A DNA stretch of 7,807 nt, taken from contig CAZESH010000212.1 in assembly GCA_964514665.1 (NCBI GenBank), forward strand, positions 1-7,807, in the 5' to 3' direction. The notes below the pieces were generated by a model, which saw only the letters and a program-made list of their open reading frames with translations, did not search any database and was not told where the DNA came from. Position 1 is the first letter of the stretch. Every line of letters begins with the position of its first letter. Position numbers and translations under genes: made by a program. Source of the DNA: CAZESH01 sp964514665. Its GTDB lineage: Bacteria; Bacillota; Bacilli; Paenibacillales; KCTC-25726. This document shows, piece after piece, positions 1 to 6,906 of the stretch.

Positions 1-4
1 TGTC

Positions 5-1990
5 TCAAAGACTCAGGAAAGTTTCCATACACGAACTTATTAGACGCTTACTTTCCTTATTCGACAAACCCTCCGCCATTAGACGAAGAACGTCCATTTC
101 ACGGTTCGAAAGCGACTCGACCAAAGACGGTGCTGTTTTCACTTTTTCCATTTGTGCAGCATCGTCTGAAGGGGCTTCGGATTGCCAAAGCTTTAGGTAA
201 GCCATTCTCGAGAATATCATTTCCAATATTTCCAGACGTTCTGCAGTAAAAGCATCGGAGATCAAGTTGTTTTCCAGATACAAGACGCCGACTCGATGAT
301 CCGGATAACGAATGGGCAAGCACAAAATCGACCGGGGTTGATATTGCCGGATATACGGATCTGCAGCGAATATACTGTGGCGAGCTTCGCCCAATACGAC
401 GGATTCACGCGTACGCATCACAAATTGCACAATCGAAGTCGAATATTCGTCTCCATTGTCCAAAGATTTCGCTTGCATCCGATTGATATCTTTCTCCGCC
501 TCTACAACCAATTCTCCGGCCTTCCCCAACATGACATAGCCTCTTTCAGCGCCGGCATTGCGGATGGCCAGATCCAGGAACCTCTCCAGCGATTCCGTCT
601 CTGCGTGATTCTTGGATACAAGGATTGAAGCCTGCCGGAGCGTATCCATATCTAATTCTTTCAGCCCTCTGTCGATTGCGACCCTTTCATGCTCAGCAAC
701 TTCTTGGAAACCCTCGGGAGAATCCTTCTCGGCAAATGAAAGCTCCATGAGAACAGGATGACGTTCCTGCAGGCTTTTAGCCTTCCCTTCCGCGCCCCAA
801 TTGAAGTATGCCTTGCAGGCATTCTGCAGGTAAGCTTCCGCTTTTTTATGCTTGTTTAACGAAAGGTAATAGTTAGCCGCCAATTCATTCGCAATCGCCT
901 CATCTTGAGGATAGCCCGCTTCTTGGGTCTGTTCGATGGCTTGTTCATAAAGCTTTGCCGCCTTGGGGTGATCGTGTTCCAAACGCGCCAATTCGGCTTT
1001 CATCAGCACATACTTAGACAATGTACTTTCCGGAACGACCTTTGTCCATCTTTTCATCCGATTCCGTAATTTAGCCAGAACTTTGCGATAGCCGCGTCTT
1101 AACGTATCCGATGCATCGGGATATACGGCCATGATTGACAATGCATGATACAAGCAGTGTTTTTGATTGAATGACAGTACAATTGTCGGCTCCAATTCCA
1201 TGGATGCTTCAGCCAATGAAACAGCCTCCGAATAACGGGAATATACATAACAAGCTTCCAGCTTGCACGTGTAGTAATAATACAAATGTGCTTTGTGTGT
1301 ATTGTTCGACATCTCTTCACGCAGCAGTTGATCCTCACTGAAACGCTCGCTATTGAACGTCAAACTCTTCGTATCCGGCTTGTTTTCCAAGAGGTGTACA
1401 TATTGCATCGTCAGGTATAGCACCCTTAAAGACATACTGTCCAGAGACTGCGTTGCATTATCCGCATATTTCTTGCAAAGATGATTCAACTGCCGCAGAT
1501 CTCGGCTCTCCGTAATCAACAGGGAAGATATGGCGTATCCTGCGTATACCATATCCCCGGCTTCCAAGCTCAGCTGTCCCGCCTTCTGAAAGAAGCATCC
1601 CGATTCTTGAGGTCGCAGATATTGCAATATCAACGCCACCATGAATTGAAGCTTGCCGTTTAGTTTGACACTATTCATTTTTTTAGAATAACGAATTACT
1701 ACTTCGACTAACCTTAACGCTGTTTTATAACTTTTTAATCCGAAGCACAACGTAATGGCATAAGAACCAAGCGCAATCAAAAAAGCTTCTGAATTACCCT
1801 GCTTCAAAGACATTCGTACATATTTGGCAAACAAAAGCACAGCTAATTCCTCATCGACAATAAACAGAATGGACGATGCGGTCATGACAATATCCGCCAA
1901 TGCTTGGTGCAATGGATTACGGCTTATCGGCAAATCTCTCAAGAGATTCTGTTTTCTATGAAGCGATAATTGCGTATGCGCAATTTCAGC
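5..1990 (-). pseudogene. C-terminal remnant of a multidomain kinase/AAA-ATPase regulator (TPR-like, GAF, LuxR HTH)
   Basis: This stretch encodes about 660 residues that match the C-terminal half of large bacterial signalling proteins built as Ser/Thr kinase, AAA ATPase, helical TPR-like region, GAF domain and output domain. The helical region (roughly 1990 to 650) contains family-like segments such as LADIVMTASSILFIVDEEL, FFQKAGQLSLEAGDMVYAGY and AAKLYEQAIEQTQEAGYP. A GAF domain follows (about 640 to 190), with AGAERGYVML, SILCLPI and VGVLYLEN. A GerE/LuxR helix-turn-helix then begins with LSNREMDVLRLMAEGLSNKE (about 120 to 60). The N-terminal kinase and ATPase domains are absent: upstream of about 1990 the open frame only shadows the isoprenoid-like gene and carries no domain signal, although it stays open to 2155. 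The HTH also departs from consensus after NKE and stops at position 5. Such proteins normally exceed 1500 residues. I infer a non-functional fragment; an assembly artefact is the alternative. Confidence 0.72.
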
Positions 1991-2423
1991 CTGCGGACGC
2001 CCACTCCCCCAAATATTTGCGATAATAGCTCCATAAGATGGAATCGTGCGGAAAAAGACGTCGGTAACGCTGCTTGAACATCTCGTCAAGCAACTGACCG
2101 AGCGCCAATGATTCACGGATTGCATCCGGGTTCTCTCCATTTCCGTCCATCGCATCGTCCAATAGAAAATAATGGAGCATCGCGTAGATATTGCCGACCG
2201 CTATATCGCGGCAAACTTCGATCGGGCTATGTGTCTGCTCCCGCAACCAGTAAGGAAGAAGGTAACTGATCCTATTCGCTCCTCCCCCGTTGCGCAGCGG
2301 ATGGCTGAGCGCCAATAACTGCTGCCCCTTCTCGCTCAGCCCTGCAGGAAGTCTTGCAATTTCCTTCGATGCTTCCGCAAAGATGAGCTCCAGCTCATCC
2401 CGATAGTATTCTATTTCATGCAT
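1986..2423 (-). pseudogene. Class I isoprenoid synthase-like protein, N-terminal half, truncated
   Basis: This 145-residue frame has a good start: AAGGAG lies seven bases before the ATG at 2423. It is largely helical, and LHYFLLDDAMDG carries an aspartate-rich DDxxD motif at residues 89-93. That is the Mg-diphosphate binding signature of class I prenyl and terpene synthases, placed about where the first such motif normally sits. Proteins of this fold usually have roughly 280 to 350 residues and a second metal-binding motif (NSE/DTE or another DDxxD). Here the frame stops right after a helix ending in YLGEWASA, so the second motif and half the fold are missing. The next sequence belongs to an unrelated regulator. 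The gene begins 48 bases after the phosphatase gene and was probably co-transcribed with it. The fold assignment rests mainly on the DDxxD motif and helical context, so it is moderate. The truncated product is unlikely to be catalytic. Confidence 0.55.
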
Positions 2424-2471
2424 GTCATGTCTCCTTGGCAGGCCCTTTTTTCACCTACATCCCACTAAAGG

Positions 2472-3290
2472 CTATCCCAACAATTTCATGATTTCTTTGT
2501 GTATATCAGACGGCGCGGCCACGACGCCCCCGTTGTAATCCCAATTGATATCCCGGCCCTGCAGGTCGGTGAATATGCAGCCAAGCTCCTCCAAAATGAC
2601 ACGCGCAGCCGCATAATCCCAAGCCTTTACATGGTACTGAACATAGGCGCCGAGCCTTCTCAACGCGATATCGCACAGTTCTATTGTAGTCGCTCCGTAA
2701 ACCCGGATACCTCTCGCCTTCGAGGCCATCGCCCAAAAGGGCGACCATTCCCCGGATACACCAACTTCATGCCATGGCAATGTCAAGGAGATCAGCTCGT
2801 TCTCCAGCTTGAGCCGATCCGGCATCTTGACGAGCCTGCGTTGGTTGATATAAGCGCCTTTCCCTTTGACCGCGCTGAATAAATGGTCCCCCATTACATT
2901 GTATACAATGCCGAATACAGGCTCATCCGCTTTACACAATGCGATGGAGATCGCAAAATCTTCATTGCGGTTGATCATATTGGTCGTCCCGTCGATAGGA
3001 TCGATAATCCACACGTACTTGCTCGAAGAAATTCGGTTATTGATATTTTCTTCGCCCACAATGGAGTGCTCCGGATAATTCTCGCTGATGTTATGCACAA
3101 ACCACGTTTCCACTTTCCGATCCACTTCGGTGACCAGATCCGTATGGCCCGTCTTCAACTGTATCGCAATCTGGTCCGTTTCCGTGATCGTTTTGATCAT
3201 ACGGCCGGCTTCCATGACCCACTCTTGTGCTTGTTCATACATATCTTCTTCGGATTCGCTGTCAGCGGCGATTCTATTATCATATTTCAT
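2472..3290 (-). CDS. Inositol monophosphatase family protein
   Basis: The 272-residue product has the hallmarks of the Mg-dependent, Li-sensitive phosphatase superfamily (inositol monophosphatase, CysQ, HisN types). These are DLVTEVD at 51-57, the metal-binding GEE at 79-81, WIIDPIDGTTN at 94-104 with D97 and D100 as metal ligands, and WDYAAA at 224-229 with D225 as the third-site aspartate. Length is normal and no signal peptide is seen, so it should be cytoplasmic. It hydrolyses a phosphate monoester, but the substrate cannot be named: the position equivalent to the inositol-contacting Glu213 of human IMPA1 is Gln218, and the usual RxDAY segment reads RLGAY. I chose ATG at 3290 because a GGGAGG lies upstream, although its 11-base spacing is long. 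A TTG at 3338 overlaps the mgtC stop (TTGA) and would add 16 residues, but has no ribosome binding site. It lies 44 bases after mgtC, probably in the same operon. Confidence 0.9.
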   Translation of the reverse strand: MKYDNRIAADSESEEDMYEQAQEWVMEAGRMIKTITETDQIAIQLKTGHTDLVTEVDRKVETWFVHNISENYPEHSIVGEENINNRISSSKYVWIIDPIDGTTNMINRNEDFAISIALCKADEPVFGIVYNVMGDHLFSAVKGKGAYINQRRLVKMPDRLKLENELISLTLPWHEVGVSGEWSPFWAMASKARGIRVYGATTIELCDIALRRLGAYVQYHVKAWDYAAARVILEELGCIFTDLQGRDINWDYNGGVVAAPSDIHKEIMKLLG

Positions 3291-3334
3291 TTGGTTTCCA
3301 TCCTCCCGATAACTGGCCTTCCCATCCAACGGAT

Positions 3335-3847
3335 TCAATTCAGCCGGATTTCAATTTCGCTTTCCGGTTTTCTGAATTTCGACATCTTTTTGCTCTCCAG
3401 CTTGTTGCCTACCTTCGCCAGGATAGCGGCCACCACATACGTGAATATGACCAATTCATAAAAGCCTGCGCCGATACCAATTCCGATTCCGCCGACATAA
3501 AGAATCATGGCCGCCGACGTCAAGCCTTTCACTTGCAAACCGTTTTTCAAGATGACCCCCGCCCCCAAAAAACCGAGACCGGAAACAATTTGCGCCGCTA
3601 AACGCATAGGGTCCATCATGACTTTCTCTCCTGCATGGCTGAATTTTCCGACACTGTTTATGGAGATTATCGTAATCAAGCAGCAAGCCGTACAAACATA
3701 CATATAGGTTTTGATTCCAGCAGGCTTGCTCTTGGCTTCCCGATCCCAACCGATCAGAAAACCGATCGCAGCGCTGAACAAGATTTGAATCCAGTTCTCC
3801 GCATGATTCGACAGATACTGGGTAATGGATAAAACAAAAGACTCCAT
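3335..3847 (-). CDS. MgtC/SapB family membrane protein
   Basis: This 170-residue integral membrane protein matches the MgtC/SapB family. Diagnostic segments are IGFLIGWDREAKSKPAGIKT (28-47), then R82 followed by AAQIVSGLGFLGAGVILKNG (84-103), VKGLTSAA (106-113) and a glycine-rich IGIGIGAGFY (121-130). Hydrophobic stretches at about 19-36, 48-65, 84-100, 110-127 and 129-145 suggest four to five membrane helices. In better studied bacteria MgtC is linked to growth at low magnesium and to modulation of F-type ATP synthase, but most family members have no proven role. The Salmonella protein has about 230 residues with a soluble C-terminal domain. This one ends with only a short charged tail, so it is the short, membrane-only form. 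The ribosome binding site GGGGGG directly follows the TAG stop of lacI, eight bases before the ATG, which suggests translational coupling. No regulatory RNA is visible upstream. Confidence 0.9.
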   Translation of the reverse strand: MESFVLSITQYLSNHAENWIQILFSAAIGFLIGWDREAKSKPAGIKTYMYVCTACCLITIISINSVGKFSHAGEKVMMDPMRLAAQIVSGLGFLGAGVILKNGLQVKGLTSAAMILYVGGIGIGIGAGFYELVIFTYVVAAILAKVGNKLESKKMSKFRKPESEIEIRLN

Positions 3848-3861
3848 CTATGCAGCCCCCC

Positions 3862-4860
3862 CTAGATCGAAGCGCGTTGTATCAGTTTGGATGGAAGCAC
3901 ATAATTTTCCTGAATATCCGCCGACGGCGACTGGATTCGCTTCATCACAATCTCGGCCGCTTTTACGCCCATCTCGTAAGTAGGCTGTTTGATAACCGAA
4001 AGGCTCGGTTTCGTAATGGAAGCCCATTCGTAGTCGTCAAAACCGATTACCGCAATTCGATCGGGTATTTCAATCTGACGATCGATCAAATATTGCATCA
4101 CCCGGATAGTCATTTGATTATTAACAATAAAGACCGCGGTAATGCCCGCCTCGATCAACTCTTCGATCAGTCGGTGCCCTTCTTCCGCGCGTCTTTCTTT
4201 CGACCTGTGCTTGATCAACTGCTCATCCGGGGCAATTCCCGCTTCCTCCAAAGCGGCCATGTACCCCGCCAATCTCTCTTTGCTGGTGCTGATGTTCAAA
4301 GTACCGTTAATAATTCCGATTTTTTGGTGGCCTTTGCGAATTAGCGTTTGTGTCGCTTCGTAAGCGGCCTGAAAGTTATTGATCGCGATGCAGTCTTTTT
4401 TGCAGCCGAGCGGGTTCCGGTCAATGAATACAACGGGAAAATCGTCCGAAAAACAATCTTCAATGAAAGAATATTTCTCGGCCAGCGAAGCGATAACAAG
4501 TCCGCTTAAATATTGATCGACGGACTGTCGAATATATTGCTTCTCCTTCTCTAGGTCGTACTCCGAATTCATGACGATCAACCGATAATCGTATTCGTTT
4601 AATGCGCTTTGAATCGCATGGGCCATCTCGGTAAAGAAATAGTTGGACAGATCGGGGACAAGCATACCGACGATATTCGATTTGCCCTTCCGCAACGTTT
4701 GGGCGAAGTTGTTAGGCTTGTAGTTCAACGTTTTCATAGCTTCCAGAACTTTCTTCCTAACGCTCTCGGAAACAAACTTGCTTCTGTTATTAATCACATT
4801 CGATACCGTTGCCGTGGAGCATCCGGCCAGTTTGGCCACTTCCCGGATTGAAACTTTCAT
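3862..4860 (-). CDS. LacI-family transcriptional regulator
   Basis: The 332-residue product is a full-length LacI/GalR regulator. The N-terminal helix-turn-helix is at residues 3-25 (SIREVAKLAGCSTATVSNVI). A hinge helix NNFAQTLRKGKSN follows at about 52-64, with the leucine that normally intercalates into a central CpG of the operator. The rest is a periplasmic-binding-protein-like effector domain, with IVGMLVPDLSNYFF opening the first lobe and IAVIGFDDYEWASI near the C-terminal end. The family usually binds a sugar or sugar phosphate and represses nearby uptake genes. I chose the ATG at 4860 because AAGGTG lies six bases upstream; the GTG at 4869 is part of that site. The gene lies 208 bases after the sugar permeases and 14 bases before mgtC, so it may control the transporter operon, its own operon, or both. 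The ligand cannot be told from the sequence. Confidence 0.95.
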   Translation of the reverse strand: MKVSIREVAKLAGCSTATVSNVINNRSKFVSESVRKKVLEAMKTLNYKPNNFAQTLRKGKSNIVGMLVPDLSNYFFTEMAHAIQSALNEYDYRLIVMNSEYDLEKEKQYIRQSVDQYLSGLVIASLAEKYSFIEDCFSDDFPVVFIDRNPLGCKKDCIAINNFQAAYEATQTLIRKGHQKIGIINGTLNISTSKERLAGYMAALEEAGIAPDEQLIKHRSKERRAEEGHRLIEELIEAGITAVFIVNNQMTIRVMQYLIDRQIEIPDRIAVIGFDDYEWASITKPSLSVIKQPTYEMGVKAAEIVMKRIQSPSADIQENYVLPSKLIQRASI

Positions 4861-4937
4861 GGCGCTCACCTTCTCTATCCTCGTAAATGATGAAAAAAAT
4901 TATCCTTTAATCCCTGCTGAAGCCACCGAGCGTATGA

Positions 4938-4959
4938 ATGGTAGCAACATCATGGTAGC
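4938..4959. repeat. Direct repeat ATGGTAGC, two copies 14 bases apart
   Basis: Two identical 8-base copies lie at 4938-4945 and 4952-4959, in the lacI leader downstream of the candidate -10. The 14-base period is not a whole number of helical turns, so cooperative binding on one DNA face is not obvious. This may be chance or a tandem activator site. Confidence 0.25.
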
Positions 4960-4988
4960 GCAGCAGATCGTACGAGACCGTTATCAAT

Positions 4989-5005
4989 CATTTTATCATA
5001 AAATG
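4989..5005. promoter_or_regulatory. Perfect 17-base palindrome (possible operator) over an extended -10
   Basis: The sequence CATTTTATCATAAAATG consists of two perfect 8-base arms around a single central base. On the minus strand it contains TGATAAAAT (4998 to 4990), which reads as TGn followed by a 5/6 match to TATAAT, about 130 bases before the lacI start. A repressor bound here would block that -10. The odd symmetry lacks the central CpG typical of LacI-family operators, so another regulator, or plain structure, is equally possible. Confidence 0.4.
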
Positions 5006-5068
5006 CGCTTCCGACTCGTGCCGAATACCTTAGGGTTGCGAAAACCCCTGTTCCTCTCCATGTAATCA

Positions 5069-5911
5069 CTACTTGATCGAACCTTGCATCACACCTTGAA
5101 TGATAAAACGTTGCGCGAAAAGATAAACGATGATAACCGGCAGAATGACCAACAGCACCGCCGGAAGAAAGTTCGCGTAATCGGTGGTATAAAAATCGTT
5201 GAATGTTTGGACTGCCAGAGGCAACGTGAACTTGTCTTGCCCCGCATTTTGCAAAATCAGCAACGGAAGCAGGAAATCGTTCCAGATCCACAATACATCC
5301 AGAATCATGATAGTCATCGTCGTCGGCATCAATACAGGGGATACAACCTTGAAAAACGTCTGCCTCCGGTTGCAGCCGTCAATAAGCGACGCTTCCTCCA
5401 ATTCATACGGAATGCTCTTGATGAACCCGTGATAAATAAATACGGCAAGCGAGCTTCCGAATCCGAGGCACATAAAAATCAGCGTAAGCCGCGGCGCCGT
5501 ACTGATCCAATGCAGCTTTTGCCCATAAATGTATACCAGCGGAATCATGATGGACTGAAACGGAATAATCATGGAAGCGACCATCATGAAAAAGAACGTA
5601 TTGTTGAATCTCGTCTTGTTGCGGACAAAGTAATGAGCGGCCATGGATGAAAACAGCAAAATAAGCCCGGTTCCGCAAAGCGTGATAAAGAAGCTATTCA
5701 TAAAGCTGCCGATATAACCCATTTGCGTTACGGCCGCCTTGAAATTTTCGAAATGAAGAGAAGTCGGCAATGACAACGGACTCGTAAGGATCTGCGAATT
5801 GGTTTTAAACGAATTGGACAACAGCAGCGCGAAAGGAAAAAAGAAAAAACACAAAGCGGCGATCAGAACAATGTAACTAATCGAAACGGTCAGGAGGCGT
5901 CTCGTTCTCAT
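5069..5911 (-). CDS. Carbohydrate ABC transporter permease, MalG type
   Basis: The 280-residue inner-membrane protein is the second permease of a CUT1-family sugar importer. Six hydrophobic segments are visible at about 8-32, 71-92, 105-125, 143-163, 196-217 and 247-268. The cytoplasmic EAA loop that docks the ATPase is at 172-196 (EEASLIDGCNRRQTFFKVVS, then PVLMP). The C-terminus GVMQGSIK is typical of MalG-like subunits. I chose the ATG at 5911, whose A is also the last base of the upstream TGA (TGATG), with GGAGGT nine bases before it. A TTG one codon earlier is less likely. The one-base overlap implies translational coupling to the first permease. The transported sugar cannot be assigned from this subunit. 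Confidence 0.95.
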   Translation of the reverse strand: MRTRRLLTVSISYIVLIAALCFFFFPFALLLSNSFKTNSQILTSPLSLPTSLHFENFKAAVTQMGYIGSFMNSFFITLCGTGLILLFSSMAAHYFVRNKTRFNNTFFFMMVASMIIPFQSIMIPLVYIYGQKLHWISTAPRLTLIFMCLGFGSSLAVFIYHGFIKSIPYELEEASLIDGCNRRQTFFKVVSPVLMPTTMTIMILDVLWIWNDFLLPLLILQNAGQDKFTLPLAVQTFNDFYTTDYANFLPAVLLVILPVIIVYLFAQRFIIQGVMQGSIK

Positions 5912-6789
5912 CAAGCTTCAACCTCCAATTTCTTGCTGAAATAAACCTGCAGGAGCGTGACGATGGCGACCAGCAAAAAAAGCACGAACGCTTCCGCTTG
6001 GCCCACCGCGTATTGGTAGCTTTTGAACGCTTTATCAAAGACGAACATGGATGCCAAAACCGTACTTCCGTACGGACCGCCCCCGGTCAACGATAAGTTC
6101 ACATCATAAACCATGAAGGTTTTCTGCAACGTCAGAAAAGTCGTCACGATAAATGAAGGCACCATCAATGGCAGGATCATGCGCGTCAACCGCACCCATC
6201 CTCCCGCGCCGTCAATCGTCGACGCTTCCAGAATATCTCTGGGCAAACTCATGAAACCGGCGATAAAAATGATCATCATATACCCGGCAATATGCCAGAC
6301 GGTCACCACGACGAGCGCCCAGAACGCCGTATTGTCATCACTGAGCCAGGAAGTCTTGAAAATCCCCAAATTGTCTCCAAGCCGGGGCAGCACCTGGTTA
6401 AATATAAATTGCCATAAGAAGCCGAGCACCAGACCTCCGATCAGGTTCGGGGTAAAAAAGGCGGTGCGAAAAAAGTTCTGTCCCTTAAACCCGATCGTGA
6501 CCAGATAGGCTAACGCAAAAGCCAATCCGATCACCAGGATCACACTGGCCAACACATATTTCGCCGTGAGCCAGACCGATGCCCAGAACTTCCCGTCATG
6601 CAGCACGGCAACATAGTTTCCAAAGCCGTTAAACGGCATGGCCGACGAAATGCCGTCCCAACTCAAGAATGTCAGGTATACCCCGTATAAGAAAGGGACG
6701 ATTACCACGGCCAGGAACGCCGTGATGGTCGGTCCTGTGAAAAACAACTGATCTCTCAACCGTTTTAACGGGCTTTTCTCAGAGACCAT
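5911..6789 (-). CDS. Carbohydrate ABC transporter permease, MalF/UgpA type
   Basis: The 292-residue product is the first permease of the importer. Hydrophobic segments lie at about 20-42, 77-98, 111-131, 156-179, 207-224 and 265-284. The EAA loop is at 188-211 (EASTIDGAGGWVRLTRMILP, then LMVP), and LTGGGPYGST near 234-243 is a common feature of this subunit class. It forms a heterodimeric channel with the downstream MalG-type permease. The start at 6789 is set by a very strong GGAGGAG six bases upstream. The frame remains open to 6873, but that extension would overlap the ribosome binding site and the intercistronic hairpin, so it is not used. No nucleotide-binding subunit lies in the window. 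In many Bacillota such systems borrow a shared ATPase of the MsmX type, and that may apply here. Confidence 0.95.
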   Translation of the reverse strand: MVSEKSPLKRLRDQLFFTGPTITAFLAVVIVPFLYGVYLTFLSWDGISSAMPFNGFGNYVAVLHDGKFWASVWLTAKYVLASVILVIGLAFALAYLVTIGFKGQNFFRTAFFTPNLIGGLVLGFLWQFIFNQVLPRLGDNLGIFKTSWLSDDNTAFWALVVVTVWHIAGYMMIIFIAGFMSLPRDILEASTIDGAGGWVRLTRMILPLMVPSFIVTTFLTLQKTFMVYDVNLSLTGGGPYGSTVLASMFVFDKAFKSYQYAVGQAEAFVLFLLVAIVTLLQVYFSKKLEVEA

Positions 6790-6794
6790 CCGAA

Positions 6795-6802
6795 TCTCCT
6801 CC
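6795..6802 (-). promoter_or_regulatory. Strong Shine-Dalgarno site that sets the first permease start
   Basis: Minus-strand GGAGGAGA ends five bases before ATG at 6789. It decides the start over the longer open frame beginning at 6873. Confidence 0.85.
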
Positions 6803-6808
6803 AATCCC

Positions 6809-6863
6809 AAAAATAGAACTGCGAAGCCCCCAAATCCACCATGAAAGTGGGGTTGGAGGCTTC
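6809..6863 (-). terminator. Intercistronic stem-loop with T-rich tail (attenuator or mRNA stabiliser)
   Basis: Arms at 6847-6863 and 6823-6839 pair on the minus strand. They form an 11-base-pair outer stem with one G-U pair, a 2x2 mismatch, a 4-base-pair inner stem and a 7-base loop. Four bases after the stem comes TTCTATTTTT (6818 to 6809). It lies between the binding-protein gene and the permeases. In other sugar operons, structures at this place let the binding protein be made in excess, either by partial termination or by protecting the upstream mRNA 3' end. The gap before the T-run makes it a weak rather than a full terminator. Confidence 0.55.
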
Positions 6864-6879
6864 CATTATGCATGGAATT

Positions 6880-6897
6880 CTGTCCTCAGCGGGACAG
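6880..6897 (-). other. Small hairpin just after the binding-protein stop
   Basis: CTGTCC and GGACAG form a perfect 6-base-pair stem with a 6-base loop, nine bases after the TAA. No U-tract follows. It may add to the stability of the binding-protein transcript together with the larger stem-loop further on. Confidence 0.35.
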
Positions 6898-6906
6898 CCC
6901 CATCAA

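Larger units (their letters stand above)
4861..5068 (-). promoter_or_regulatory. Intergenic region with probable promoter/operator for the lacI operon
   Basis: These 208 bases separate the second permease from lacI. No gene is supported here. On the minus strand it holds an extended -10-like TGATAAAAT embedded in a 17-base palindrome, a tandem GCTACCAT repeat, a T7 run at about 4893-4899, and the lacI ribosome binding site AAGGTG just before 4860. I see no good -35 box at the right spacing. The only hairpin near the permease stop (GGGTT with AACCC, about 5032-5048) is short and lacks a U-tract, so read-through from the transporter operon remains possible. The promoter assignment is inference. 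Confidence 0.45.

Noticed and set aside
2006..2010. A run of five G on the minus strand that could allow frameshifting to join the two truncated frames
   Set aside because: A fusion by slippage would still lack the kinase and ATPase domains and half the synthase, so it would not restore any known protein. No supporting stimulatory structure is obvious.
1986..2155. Reading the regulator frame as starting at 2155, giving a 716-residue protein
   Set aside because: Its first 55 residues or so are the shifted reading of the isoprenoid-like gene, lack any family signal, and the 2155 start has no convincing ribosome binding site.
2883..3461. Plus-strand 192-codon open frame
   Set aside because: It is fully antisense to the phosphatase and mgtC genes, which have clear motifs, and shows no recognisable family features.
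3850..4344. Plus-strand 164-codon open frame
   Set aside because: Antisense shadow of lacI.
5030..5050. Intrinsic terminator after the permease operon
   Set aside because: The stem is only five to six base pairs and no U-tract follows.
4861..5068. Catabolite-repression (cre) site
   Set aside because: The best candidate, around GGAAGCGCATTT on the minus strand, matches the consensus only partly.
4950..5291. Minus-strand 113-codon open frame spanning the end of the permease and the intergenic gap
   Set aside because: Most of it is an alternative frame of the permease, and it shows no family signal in the gap.
5084..5650. Plus-strand 188-codon open frame rich in Arg, Asn, His and Gln
   Set aside because: Antisense shadow of the MalG-type permease; its composition is what hydrophobic codons give when read on the other strand.
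6790..6873. Upstream extension of the first permease to 6873
   Set aside because: It would run through the stem-loop and the strong ribosome binding site, and its His/Gly-rich sequence is unlike a permease N-terminus.
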